Assembly: GCF_000227135.1 (NCBI RefSeq)
Contig: NC_018258.1
Coordinates: forward strand, 254,909 to 318,908
Source of the DNA: Leishmania donovani
Lineage: Eukaryota; Euglenozoa; Kinetoplastea; Trypanosomatida; Trypanosomatidae
Direction of reading: 5' to 3'
Length of the DNA: 64,000 nt
The translations under genes were made by a program, and so were the position numbers. A model generated the notes under the pieces. The model was not told where the DNA came from. It made no database searches and saw only the letters and a program-made list of their open reading frames with translations. Shown piece after piece: positions 33,833 through 43,199 of the stretch (its first letter is position 1; every line of letters begins with the position of its first letter).

Positions 33833-34343
33833 AAGTCGAGGAGAAACGGAATATAGCAAGAAGAAGGAGATGAGCTGAGGGTGACTCAGCCTACTCAGGC
33901 ACGATCTACCGATCAGCGAAGACGTGGCGCTCTCACCCACAACAACGTGCGATCGCTAAAACGAAGTGTGCCCACAGAGACAGAGGTGCGTGCACAAAGA
34001 AAACTCTACTATTCACGTAAAAGGGTCGGCAACACTCCGCCGAGTGGGTAGTAGGGCACTTTAACAGCCGTCACAAAAACAGAAATGATGCGTTGCCGCT
34101 GCTGCTCTTGTTCTTCGACTGTCTCTTAAACAACCCTCCGCAGTGAACCGCCATCGCTGCCCCGCTAAACACGCAACAGCGAAAACTGCAGAAAAAAAAA
34201 CAGCATTCCCCCCTCCAGATGCACTGCGACGGAACCAACGTGAGGAGCGGCAATCCTGATCCACACATACCCACAGACAACAAGGGGCCCAATAGGAGCA
34301 CAACCGCATTAAAGGAAACCGACTAGGGGGTTTCCTTTTCCAC
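33833..34343. other. Intergenic spacer
   Basis: No gene seen. Contains a poly-A run near 34192-34200. Confidence 0.5.
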
Positions 34344-35213
34344 AAGTTCGTGCCGCTGCCACAAAACACGGGCGCAACTCCGCCCTACACCCGGCGCGTC
34401 ACAGGCCCATCCGCGCGGTGTAAAGCAGCCCCAGACACTCGTTGCAGCAGTGCGCTGGCTCCCTCATCTCAGCTGGGCCCCTGCCTCGAGCTCTACCCAC
34501 CCGCCTCGCCGGCCGCCACCTGGTGCGATCCCTCCGGGGCGGCCCAGGCTCCTCCACCAGTGGGCAGTGTGAGGGCTGGACGCGGAATGCACTCGAGTCC
34601 GCATGACGCTCCGCCCATCACATGGATGGCGCAAGCGTGTGCACTGCCGCAGCGCTCTCCCGCGTATNNNNNNNNNNNNNNNNNNNNNNNNNNNNNNNNN
34701 NNNNNNNNNNNNNNNNNNNNNNNNNNNNNNNNNNNNNNNNNNNNNNNNNNNNNNNNNNNNNNNNNNCCGGGGCGGCCCAGGCTCCTCCACCAGTGGGCAG
34801 TGTGAGGGCTGGACGCGGAATGCACTCGAGTCCGCATGACGCTCCGCCCATCACATGGATGGCGCAAGCGTGTGCACTGCCGCAGCGCTCTCCCGCGCAC
34901 AACACCAGCAGCGATGCGCCGCTCTGACATCTCTGCGGCCTGGGCACCTGACCCTGCCGCCGCCAGAAGTGACGCGGCACTTGGCAGAGGGATAGAGGGG
35001 AGGAGGGTCGCTGCTTGGATCGCTCCCCACACTCAGAGTGGGGTGTGCTACCCCCTGTGAGACGACGCACTGAGCTGAGGTGTGTGTCCTCTCATCATCG
35101 CGGATGAGCAAGCGAAACAGAAACGAAAAACAGAGAGAGCGCGCAACGCAGGGATGCAGGGCGGCGAGGTGAGACTTCGGATAGAGACCGACGAGGATCG
35201 CAGCAAAACGGGA
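34344..35213 (-). repeat. Dispersed repeat copy 1, SIDER-like (degenerate retroposon) candidate
   Basis: From gttcgtgccgctgcc at 34344 onward the sequence matches 63354-64000. Bases 34344-34540 equal 63354-63550 and 35088-35213 equal 63875-64000, with no differences seen. The left edge is sharp: flanking bases differ on the other side. The element is GC-rich and has no intact frame. In the sense direction it carries GGAGGAGCCTGGGCCGCC and ends in GTGTTTTGTGGCAGCGGCACGAA, which recalls the SIDER family of short degenerate retroposons found in Leishmania 3' UTRs. That family call is from memory of its style and needs a database check. The copy is interrupted by gap 34668-34766, where about 131 bp is repeated on both sides, so its real length here is about 640 bp or more. 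Confidence 0.7.
34668..34766. other. Assembly gap (99 N) with duplicated flanks
   Basis: Bases 34534-34664 before the gap recur as 34767-34897 after it. The simplest reading is two contig ends that overlap but were not merged, so the gap and one copy are artefacts. Confidence 0.85.
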
Positions 35214-36209
35214 CGGGCCCGCGGTGGCGCTAGAGAGACGAAACACACACACACGTGCGCTGAGAGAGAGACCGACGATTCCAATGAAAAGGAAGGGAGG
35301 CAAGCAGACGTCGAACAACGACAGAGAGCGGCGCAGTCACAACGAGGCCGTGGAGTCCGTCGTAGGCATCACTTGGCTGAGGAGGCAGGGGCGAAAAAGA
35401 GGAGGCACGGGCAAGGAAGAGAGGCAGCGAGTCGGTGCAGTAGACGGAGGTCACGAAGGGGTAGATTGAGGTTCAGTGCACGGCCTGGTAGGCCGCACCG
35501 CACTCGTGCACAGGTGTGTCCATCTGGGAACAGGACGGGAGGTCACAGTTAAATCACAGCGAGCAGCTGTGATGCCGAGGTAGGGGCGAGCAAGATGTAT
35601 GTAGAGCAAGAGGGATAAGGCCACGGGCGCGACAAAGGAAGGGTGACGAAGGCAATGAGAGAGCCGCATAAGGAGAGAGGGCAACACGCACATCACACGT
35701 GCTGCGTCTTCGCGTGCTCATCCCCGCGAAGGCGATCGGCCTAGCGCTAATGGGGCGCAGTTGCCGCCCAGCGCAGAGTTCGACTGGTGCCGTGAGCTTC
35801 GTTGCAAAGACAACCGCACCGAGTCCCTATGGAAAGCAGACAAGCAACATGGGCAGTAGTTCACCGGATTCAGCTCAAAACACTAGCACAGACGTGAAGA
35901 GAGAGAGACATGAGGGCATGCCACGAGACGCCGAGCTTGCAGCAGGGAAAGATAATGGAGGGAGAAGAACCGAAACAGAAACGGCTGACGCCGACACACC
36001 GGAATCAGAAGCAGCGCCATACTTCCCCCTCCCCAGCGGGGCCTGCGCAGGTATAAAGCGGTTAAGCGCGCTTAAAGGCGTATGAAAACAGTAAATATAA
36101 ACGGAAAGCAAGGTTGCGCCATCGAAGGAGGTGCATTTAAAGCCAGCCTGCGCTTTCCTGTGAGTCGCACGGGCTGCAGCTTTCTTCGCAAACGCGCGGC
36201 CTTCAGCGC
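35214..36209. other. Intergenic spacer
   Basis: No supported gene. May include the rest of the dispersed repeat, whose right edge cannot be set because the second copy is cut by the window end. AG-rich and CA tracts near 35240-35290. Confidence 0.5.
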
Positions 36210-36784
36210 CTAGCGAGGGGCACACACCTCAGAGGCTGCGATGCTATTCGCCTCCATGCGAGTCATGAATTCGGTCGTCAGAGCAGCGTTGTGAGAGGCT
36301 ATGTAGCCGGGCTGCGGTGGTGCCGACGACACCACCGACTGCGGGCCACGACCAAACGTGTACAGTGGCGGTGCCTCCCTGCCAGCGATGCCCACCTGTG
36401 AGATAGAGCCGAAGTCTTCGTCATCAGCGTTGTCCTCGACGGCTGATGGAGGCGCGGCAACGACGGCGGCCGTTGTGGCGGTCGCTGCTTCCGCGGTAGG
36501 CTTCAAGGTCCTCAGGCTTACCACTGCTGATGTACCCCTGTGAGGCTACTTCAAACCACCGTTCATGGCCGTCATTGCCGGCGACGGCATCCGACCGCGA
36601 GGCGGTTGGCCCCGTGAGACCGTGCTCGAGACTCTGTGCTGATCCTGAAAGCTATTCGAGGACTTCTTGATGCTATCGTGTAGGCCACCGTTCATCCCGT
36701 TCGGGTCGAGCCGGTACCCCTGTGGGGCATGAACGATGCTCAGCTCTGAATTCACCTGCAAGCAGCGCTGCTCGACAACGCTCT
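36210..36784 (-). CDS. BAR-like protein 3, 3' part of a second copy, with coding-like extension after TAG
   Basis: Bases 36477-36784 are a second version of 36884-37196. They encode the last 80 or so residues of the BAR-like protein described at 36953 (NSELSIVHAPQGYRLDPNG ... MPSPAMTAMNGGLK) and stop at TAG 36546-36548. The 5' part is missing at the gap. The two versions differ mainly within about 36645-36700 (SSNSFQDQHRV here, PSRFRQQHRV in the other). After the TAG the same frame stays open for 111 codons to a stop at 36210, with protein-like content (SLRTLKPTAEAATAT, then DDEDFGSISQVGIAGREAPP, then ALTTEFMTRMEANSI). It could be a tandem gene copy, the other haplotype, or the true 3' end of the gene at 36953 placed wrongly. 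Confidence 0.6.
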
Positions 36785-36883
36785 NNNNNNNNNNNNNNNN
36801 NNNNNNNNNNNNNNNNNNNNNNNNNNNNNNNNNNNNNNNNNNNNNNNNNNNNNNNNNNNNNNNNNNNNNNNNNNNNNNNNNNN
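36785..36883. other. Assembly gap (99 N) with duplicated flanks
   Basis: Left flank 36477-36784 and right flank 36884-37196 are two versions of one sequence, near-identical apart from a diverged patch of about 50 bp. Unmerged haplotypes or collapsed tandem copies would both give this. Confidence 0.8.
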
Positions 36884-36952
36884 GGCGGTCGCTGCTTCCG
36901 CGGTAGGCTTCAAGGTCCTCAGGCTTACCACTGCTGATGTACCCCTGTGAGG

Positions 36953-37888
36953 CTACTTCAAACCACCGTTCATGGCCGTCATTGCCGGCGACGGCATCCG
37001 ACCGCGAGGCGGTTGGCCCCGTGAGACCGTGCTCGAGACTCTGTGCTGTTGCCGGAACCTACTCGGAAGGCTCTTGAAGATGATTCCGTCGTGTAGGCCA
37101 CCGTTCATCTTGCTCGGGTCGAGCCGGTACCCCTGTGAGGCATGAACGATGCTCAGCTCTGAATTCGCCTGCAAGCAGCGCTGCTCGACAACGCTCTGCC
37201 GGTGCTCCTGCTGCTCTTGACAGTGGAGGACAGCAGCCTCCTCGATGGTAGGGTCCGTCTTGGTGAGGGCGTCCACGACAGACGTCATGTAGCCCGCGTT
37301 GAGTTCGAGGTAGCGCTTGAGCGCCGTCGCCGTCACGTTCTTCACGTCGTTCACCAACATCGCGAACCTATCTTCAAATTCTTTATTGCAGTTCTGCAGC
37401 GAGACAAGCGCCTTATTCCGCGCCTGCACGTGCGTGGGATAAGATTTGCTCGTGTCGAGGGGTTTGCTCCTCTCCGCAAACGCCTTCTCCTGCTTATCAA
37501 CGCACTGCTTTGCCTTCCTGTACTTCTCAAAGGCGCTCTTCTCCGCCTTCGCCGCCTTCTCCGCCTCCTTCAGCGATTTTTTCAGCTGCTCGACCGGGAG
37601 CTGCACATCCTCATGTACAAGCTTGTTGTATTGGCAAAAGGCGATGCCCTCCTTCATGCTGATGACCTCTTCGCCAAAGTGGTGCACGTACTGCTTTACC
37701 TCGTCATCGGTAAAACTGAGAGAGGTGAGTGCATCGAAGGCGTGGCTCACGTGCCCCAGCGTGGTCCCAAGCTCCTTCATCAGCATCATCATCTTGGTCA
37801 TGACACCGCTGAAGGAGTTGATGGCGGCGTGAATGGCCCGCATGTCATCCATCTGACGCGGGTGAACAAAGTCTTGTTGCATCGACAT
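36953..37888 (-). CDS. BAR-like coiled-coil protein 3
   Basis: A 311-residue protein starting MSMQQDFVHPRQMDDMRA. Of the three cluster members it looks most like a classical BAR domain (about 10-220): a first helix with INSFSGVMTKMMMLMKEL, then YNKLVHEDVQLPVEQLKKS, a Lys-rich second helix KAEKSAFEKYRKAKQCVDKQ, a turn with LDTSKSYPTHVQARNKAL, and a third helix CNKEFEDRFAMLVNDVKNV and LKRYLELNAGYM. BAR domains form crescent dimers that sense or make membrane curvature, so a role at flagellar-pocket or endocytic membranes is plausible but not shown. The tail is polar, with SRGQPPRGRMPSP. It ends at TAG 36953-36955; 23 in-frame codons follow before the gap, identical to those after the same TAG in the partial copy at 36210-36784. 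Confidence 0.8.
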   Translation of the reverse strand: MSMQQDFVHPRQMDDMRAIHAAINSFSGVMTKMMMLMKELGTTLGHVSHAFDALTSLSFTDDEVKQYVHHFGEEVISMKEGIAFCQYNKLVHEDVQLPVEQLKKSLKEAEKAAKAEKSAFEKYRKAKQCVDKQEKAFAERSKPLDTSKSYPTHVQARNKALVSLQNCNKEFEDRFAMLVNDVKNVTATALKRYLELNAGYMTSVVDALTKTDPTIEEAAVLHCQEQQEHRQSVVEQRCLQANSELSIVHASQGYRLDPSKMNGGLHDGIIFKSLPSRFRQQHRVSSTVSRGQPPRGRMPSPAMTAMNGGLK

Positions 37889-38918
37889 GATGGGCGAGTA
37901 GGTGAAGTCGAGCTGTACACCGTCAGCGTTGCAGTAGAACGCGCGCTAGGGAGAGCTGCAGCCGAAAGAAGGGCAAATCAGCGAGGGCAAAGCAGACGAC
38001 GGCCTTCTGGATGTCGCGGGGTTCCAGTGAGAGAGGCAGTAGGCGATCCGCCGTGTGTGTTGANNNNNNNNNNNNNNNNNNNNNNNNNNNNNNNNNNNNN
38101 NNNNNNNNNNNNNNNNNNNNNNNNNNNNNNNNNNNNNNNNNNNNNNNNNNNNNNNNNNNNNNNNNNNNNNNNNNNNNNNNNNNNNNNNNNNNNNNNNNNN
38201 NNNNNNNNNNNNNNNNNNNNNNNNNNNNNNNNNNNNNNNNNNNNNNNNNNNNNNNNNNNNNNNNNNNNNNNNNNNNNNNNNNNNNNNNNNNNNNNNNNNN
38301 NNNNNNNNNNNNNNNNNNNNNNNNNNNNNNNNNNNNNNNNNNNNNNNNNNNNNNNNNNNNNNNNNNNNNNNNNNNNNNNNNNNNNNNNNNNNNNNNNNNN
38401 NNNNNNNNNNNNNNNNNNNNNNNNNNNNNNNNNNNNNNNNNNNNNNNNNNNNNNNNNNNNNNNNNNNNNNNNNNNNNNNNNNNNNNNNNNNNNNNNNNNN
38501 NNNNNNNNNNNNNNNNNNNNNNNNNNNNNNNNNNNNNNNNNNNNNNNNNNNNNNNNNNNNNNNNNNNNNNNNNNNNNNNNNNNNNNNNNNNNNNNNNNNN
38601 NNNNNNNATATACGGAGACGGAGCGCTGCGTTTGCAAAGAGCAGCACAGAAAGCGGGCAAGGGCCACAGAAACGGCCCGAAACGGTGCGCCGTATGCGAT
38701 CCGAGATGATCGGATCGCAGCAGACAGCGCACCTGAAGAGGTCAGCTAGCGAGGCAAACGCGAAAAGGGACAAGGCCCACGGAGACATCCGCGTACTGGT
38801 CATACCAGTCAGGAAGTGCACCCCCGCTCTGCACTCTGGCGGCCCGTTCCCCTCTGGATCACGAGCCACCACCTCAGCAACCGCCACTCCCACACGGTGT
38901 GCTCCCTGTATCCACATT
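37889..38918. other. Intergenic spacer containing a large gap
   Basis: About 175 bp left and 310 bp right of the gap hold no gene. Long open frames that cross it are artefacts of the Ns. Confidence 0.6.
38064..38607. other. Assembly gap (544 N)
   Basis: Undetermined bases between the BAR-like gene 3 start and the first C2 gene. The flanks do not repeat each other, so this size is probably an estimate from read pairs. A short gene could be hidden here. Confidence 0.9.
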
Positions 38919-39656
38919 TCAAATCGGCGATGGGCCGTACATGCACTGGGGCGGCTGTGGAGGCGCCCCGTAGTAGCTGCCTTGCAGTGGCGCTTGCTGA
39001 TAGTAGATGGGGTGGGGTGGAGGCTGCGCCTGCTGCGCATAGGTTGGCTGCTGGGTATAGAACGGCTGCGGTTGAAGCTTCGGCGGAAGTGCCACCTGCG
39101 CCTGCAGCGGGATGCCGATCGCCGGCTCGCTGGATGATGGCTTCTGGACGCAGTCCAAGTCATCCGCACATGCCACCTGCTTCATCTCGGTAGTGCCCGT
39201 TGCATGCTTTGTGGCCGCAGCGGCGTTGTATTCCTCAATGGAGCGCACCACCATGCTGCTGGGCTGAGGATCAGCGCCAAAGTCTACCGCCAGTGCTTGC
39301 AGATGAAGCTCTGCCGAAGAGAGCCCCGTGCCCTTGAGGATGACCCATAAGTCGCTCACAACGCCACGCGTCAAGCCGTTCAAAGAGAGCGCATAGGCGC
39401 CCATCAGGTCGTCTACAATGACGTTGTTGTTCCACAGCTCGAAAACGATCTGTTCGGAGTCGTAGTCGGCGACCTGGAACTTGACCACCTCATTCCAGAC
39501 GGGGTGGAGACTGCTACTGGCCACCTTAGTCTTGTACTTGCTCTGCGTCTTTTTCCTGTCGCCCATCACGACCTTCACATACGGGTCGGGAGCACCAGCC
39601 TTTCGGGTGTCGCCGATGTTGCGAGCACCGCAGATGCACACCTCCAGGCGACCCAT
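38919..39656 (-). CDS. C2-domain protein with Pro/Gln/Tyr-rich tail (A)
   Basis: A 245-residue protein. The start at 39654-39656 (MGRLEVCICGARNIGD) is preferred over the longer frame to 39770 because the paralogue at 40696 starts with the same residues. Residues 1-125 are one C2 domain: APDPYVKVVMG, SLHPVWNEVVKFQV, ELWNNNVIVDDLMG, and SLNGLTRGVV. Two acidic positions that bind calcium in classical C2 domains are not Asp here (the loop 1 site is Arg or Thr, and loop 3 reads WNNN rather than WDxD), so strong calcium binding is doubtful. After a linker the tail (about 190-245) is rich in Pro, Gln and Tyr (YTQQPTYAQQAQPPPHPIYY). The plan resembles plant SRC2-type small C2 proteins. It likely binds membrane or a partner protein. 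Next gene upstream in the unit is its paralogue. Confidence 0.9.
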   Translation of the reverse strand: MGRLEVCICGARNIGDTRKAGAPDPYVKVVMGDRKKTQSKYKTKVASSSLHPVWNEVVKFQVADYDSEQIVFELWNNNVIVDDLMGAYALSLNGLTRGVVSDLWVILKGTGLSSAELHLQALAVDFGADPQPSSMVVRSIEEYNAAAATKHATGTTEMKQVACADDLDCVQKPSSSEPAIGIPLQAQVALPPKLQPQPFYTQQPTYAQQAQPPPHPIYYQQAPLQGSYYGAPPQPPQCMYGPSPI

Positions 39657-40695
39657 TGTGCGGTGCCTCTTCTTCTCTCTTAAATCTAGCCAAGGAAGCG
39701 TGAAGCGGGAAGCGTCCAAAGGCAGAGCAATGAAGCGCCGCCCTGGAGAGCAAGGGTACGCTGCTCGCACACTTGTCTAGCCCGGAGAGAACAGAGTTGG
39801 CTACCGCGCACACCTACCAGCAGAGCTAGTCCTTCGGGTATATATATATATATGCTTGTGCTGCGTCTTCGGCGAGAAGAGGGCAGATCAGAGGAGGATG
39901 TGAGAGAGAGAAAGCGCGCGAGAGAAGGCGGCGAGAGTAAAAGAACCATCGGCAGCTACGACGTGTGAGCAACCGTAACGAGAGTGGAAGGAGAGGGAAG
40001 CACAGAGCTGAACAGCTGTCGTCTTTCGCTAGAGTAGCTCTTCGCTAACAAACCGCACAGAAGCCGCACCCACCTCCGTCACGTCGATCAGACTCGCTAC
40101 TCCTTTCGTTGTAGTGCACCGCTCGAGGTCCTTCCGCAACGGGCACATGCTTTCTCACTGTAAAGCGATGATTCCGGCTCCAAGTACCCAAACTGGTGCA
40201 CAGACGGCAGCATGACAGTAACGCCAAAGAAAACAGCGGATTGCAACACAAAAAACACCACATTAAGAGAAGTCGAGCCCGATCGCTGGAACCGTGTCCG
40301 CCGTACAGGAATCCATGCCGATGGGAGACCGGCAACACGCGAGACACATGAGAGGACAAGAATAAAGTGAGATGAGCGAGACAAGCTCAAACCCCAAAGC
40401 CGCATTCCGCGTTGTCGGCGCGCAACACTGAAGCTAGACGTGCCGCCAAACAAAAGATAGGAGGAGGGGAGGAAAGCAGCAAATCATCAGAAGGGAAGCA
40501 GGTGACACAAGCAACCAAAATGTAGGGCCCACACAAAGGCTCGCATGTTCAGGCCCACGTGACTTCGCCGATGGAGATGAGAGAGGGAGTAAAACGGCGC
40601 TGCAAGATGCGCTGGCAACCGCACGTGGCGATCCTCTCTTCACCCGCTTCGCAGGCGCCGATGCGCGTTTTCTCCCTTTGTGTCCGCAGCCTCGC
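39657..40695. other. Intergenic spacer
   Basis: No gene seen. A TA run at 39838-39853 and a sense pyrimidine tract at 39880-39940 (plus strand GA-rich), the latter a candidate splice-acceptor region for C2 gene A. Confidence 0.5.
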
Positions 40696-41562
40696 TTACA
40701 TGTCAGGCGGGATACCGTAGGCCATCTGCACCGGCCGCCGCTGCGGAGGAGGAGGGCCGTACATCTGGGGTGGCGGAGGACCGGCAGCGTACGGTAGAGA
40801 CTGTGGCGGCTGCGGGGCGCCATACATAGGCTGCGGGGGCGGGGGCGCGCCATAGCTGTAGTTTTGCGGCGCCGGAGCAGCGCCGTAGCCGTACCCCTGT
40901 GACGGTGGCTGCTGTGGCAGTGGGGGAGGAGCACCGTATGCGTACCCCTGCGGTTGTGGTGGAGCCATGTAGCCATACTGTACTTGCGGCATCGGCGCAG
41001 CCGAGGCGCTGTAGACTACCGGCGGCGGGGGCCCGAGCGGAGCAGGGGGGTACGACTGCAGTACAATCCCTTGCGCTGGCGGCACGTAGTTCTTCGGTGG
41101 ACGGTATGTCTGGCCCGTAGACGGCACCATGGTGTCCCCCTCGAGCGATAAGGTGAGCCGGTCGCCAGGCCCCGGATCGCGGCCAAAGTCGACAGCGAGG
41201 ACGCGCAAGTGCAGCTCCGAGGGGGAGCCCTTCGTTCCCTCGAGAAGCACCCAGGTATCGACGACGACGCCGCGGGTTAGGCCGTTGAGGGAGAGGCTGT
41301 AGCTTCCGAGGAGGTCGTCTACGATGACGTTGTCGTTCCACAGCTCGAAAACCACCTGCATCGAGTCGTAGTCAGCGACCTGAAACTTGAAGAGCTCATT
41401 CCAGACGGGGTTAAGGCAGTTCTCGGCTACGTGGGTCTTGTATTTAATCTGCGACTTCTTATTGCTACCCAGCTTGACCTTCACGTACGGGTCGGGTTTA
41501 CCCACCTTCTGCACGTTCGCCACATTGCGGGCGCCGCAGACACGGATCTCAAGGCGGCCCAT
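40696..41562 (-). CDS. C2-domain protein with Pro/Tyr/Gly-rich tail (B)
   Basis: A 288-residue paralogue of the gene at 38919. The ATG at 41560-41562 opens MGRLEIRVCGARNVAN; the upstream frame extension to 41850 lies on a C/T tract and is not counted. The C2 domain (1-125) shares most key phrases with its neighbour: KPDPYVKVKLG, LNPVWNELFKFQVADYD, ELWNDNVIVDDLLG, SLNGLTRGVV. Calcium ligands are again incomplete (Gln at the first Asp position, WNDN in loop 3). The tail (about 145-288) is longer, with repeated Tyr-Gly-Ala-Pro-Pro units (YAYGAPPPLPQQPP, YSYGAPPPPQP), similar in style to the Pro/Tyr/Gly tails of annexin A11 and SRC2-type proteins, which can mediate protein binding or condensation. 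It ends MAYGIPPDM. It arose with its neighbour by tandem duplication, after which the tails diverged more than the C2 domains. Confidence 0.92.
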   Translation of the reverse strand: MGRLEIRVCGARNVANVQKVGKPDPYVKVKLGSNKKSQIKYKTHVAENCLNPVWNELFKFQVADYDSMQVVFELWNDNVIVDDLLGSYSLSLNGLTRGVVVDTWVLLEGTKGSPSELHLRVLAVDFGRDPGPGDRLTLSLEGDTMVPSTGQTYRPPKNYVPPAQGIVLQSYPPAPLGPPPPVVYSASAAPMPQVQYGYMAPPQPQGYAYGAPPPLPQQPPSQGYGYGAAPAPQNYSYGAPPPPQPMYGAPQPPQSLPYAAGPPPPQMYGPPPPQRRPVQMAYGIPPDM

Positions 41563-41620
41563 CACTCGGGAGGCGGCAGCACAGAGAGAGAAAACGAAGA
41601 GAGAACGAGGAAAGACGTAC
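41563..41620 (-). promoter_or_regulatory. Splice-acceptor region of C2 gene B
   Basis: In sense, tctttcctcgttctctcttc continues into further T/C-rich bases, and AG dinucleotides lie a few bases before the ATG. This supports the start at 41562. Confidence 0.55.
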
Positions 41621-41621
41621 A

Positions 41622-42068
41622 CTAAAAAAGGGGTCGAGGCGAGAGTGTGCACGGTGGCGGTGCGTGAGAGGACGGCGGCGCTTCGCACGTTGGGTGAATC
41701 GCGAGAGCGCGTGACTGGCGGAAGCGGAGCAGCCTGAGAGAGCACAAAGAGGATGGGGGGAGTAGAACGGAGATGGAGCCCGTCAGTGCAGGGTGCGCTG
41801 ATGAAAAAGACCGCGACTGCGATAGGGCTGTGGCCTGCGACGGCTGCCATCTCCTCTCACGCTTTTCATCGATCGCAATACACTGATAAGACTCTGCGCC
41901 GTGGCTGCCTGCGGGCTCGCATGAATTGCTCGAGTTCGGCAGAGAAGGCATACGACACCGCCACGTAGGAGGTGCGGGCTGGACACTTGCGAGGGACGTG
42001 CTCACGAAGAGTCCGCCAACCGCAATGCACGCTGCGCCTACAGAGAACATGCTTTTTCGACTAGCCAT
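41622..42068 (-). CDS. Doubtful small ORF with signal-like N-terminus
   Basis: An ATG at 42066-42068 opens 148 codons. The N-terminus MASRKSMFSVGAACIAVGGL is a credible signal or membrane anchor, and in sense it is preceded by ggttctccccttctccgcaccag, a good splice-acceptor layout. After about 70 residues the product becomes a Ser/Pro/Leu/Arg-rich string (SHAPPPCTLSPRPLF) that overlaps the pyrimidine-rich 5' region of the C2 gene B, so the real coding part may be shorter or the gene may be a truncated relic. No family recognised. Confidence 0.35.
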   Translation of the reverse strand: MASRKSMFSVGAACIAVGGLFVSTSLASVQPAPPTWRCRMPSLPNSSNSCEPAGSHGAESYQCIAIDEKRERRWQPSQATALSQSRSFSSAHPALTGSISVLLPPSSLCSLRLLRFRQSRALAIHPTCEAPPSSHAPPPCTLSPRPLF

Positions 42069-43199
42069 AGTCAGCAGCAGCGACCTGGTGCGGAGAAGGG
42101 GAGAACCAAAGAGCGTGTAGAGGAGACAGGCAAGAGAGGCGCACACTACACAGAAAGCAGCGCAACACACATACACACCGAGAGAGTGAGAGGCGCGCCC
42201 CCTTTCCCTCCCTCCCTCCCTTCCCACCCACCCCCCAAAAAAAAACGAAGAGCGCAAAGAGGAAGCGCAACAACAGGTATCCGAAAAGGGAAGTTGCACG
42301 CAGCAAAACAGCCGGTTGCACGCCCACACGGCAGGGAAGCGAACGCAGAGAGGAGACCACCAGCACGTTTCTCTCCTCTCCTTTTTTTTTTGTTTGCCCT
42401 TCTCTCCAACGAGAGGAGAGGTGACACGGAGGATGGCGGGCGCTTGCTCGCCGCCTTCGCATGGATGCGCATTCCAGAACGGTCCTGCACGTGAGAGAGG
42501 AGGGGGAGGAGGGAGACCAGCGAAGACAAGGTCGCAATAAGCGAGGGGGCTTCGGCGCGGCAACAGAGCAAGTGGGTTTCCGAGAGAGCACGCACGTGAG
42601 GGCAGCCTCCTGTGTGCCCGCTGGCCCACGTCTTCACTACAGCAGTCACAAAACACGCGTCGAGCAGACCGCGAAGGGGGAGCGGATAATGAGGCAGAGA
42701 AACAACAACATAAGGCGCTACACGGCAGGGCTTTTCAAGCGCACAAGCCAAGAGAAGGGGCTATGCGATGGCACACAGTGCATGCAACACCATCCGTTAA
42801 GGGGCCACCCCGCCTCCAACACTCCGAGACTCACTCAATGGCCCTCAACGGACAATTTGCCTTTTACAGCGTACCATAACATCCGCGGTGTGTGTGTGTG
42901 GATCGAGGAAACATATAAAGGGTGTGCTCGTATAAAGCGACACTGCTCAAATCCGCGCCGTCAGGCACACGGACGCCTCTTCGTCGCCGACGAGTGCGGC
43001 CGTGCGCTCGAGCAGATATGACTCACCGCTCCTGAGTGCCCTCCCCCGGTGCGTCTGTCGGTGAGGCATTGGATTACTGTCTGACGATACAGAAGAAAGC
43101 GAGAAAAAAAAAACGGCGCACAAGACCCGACGGCGAAAGAGAATTCACGACGGGTGCAAACAACCCTTCAGAGATGTCAGCGTGGAGAGCCAGTGCACC
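42069..43199. other. Intergenic spacer
   Basis: No supported gene. Contains a poly-A run at about 42236-42245, a poly-T run at about 42382-42391 and purine-rich tracts. Confidence 0.5.

Noticed and set aside
36953..37888. Genome-wide reassignment of TAG as a sense codon, to explain the open frame after the TAG
   Set aside because: Other genes here end in TAG, TGA or TAA at natural family C-termini and contain none of these codons internally, so the standard code applies.
37202..38749. 515-codon plus-strand frame across the 544-N gap
   Set aside because: It is antisense to BAR-like gene 3 and extended only by undetermined bases.
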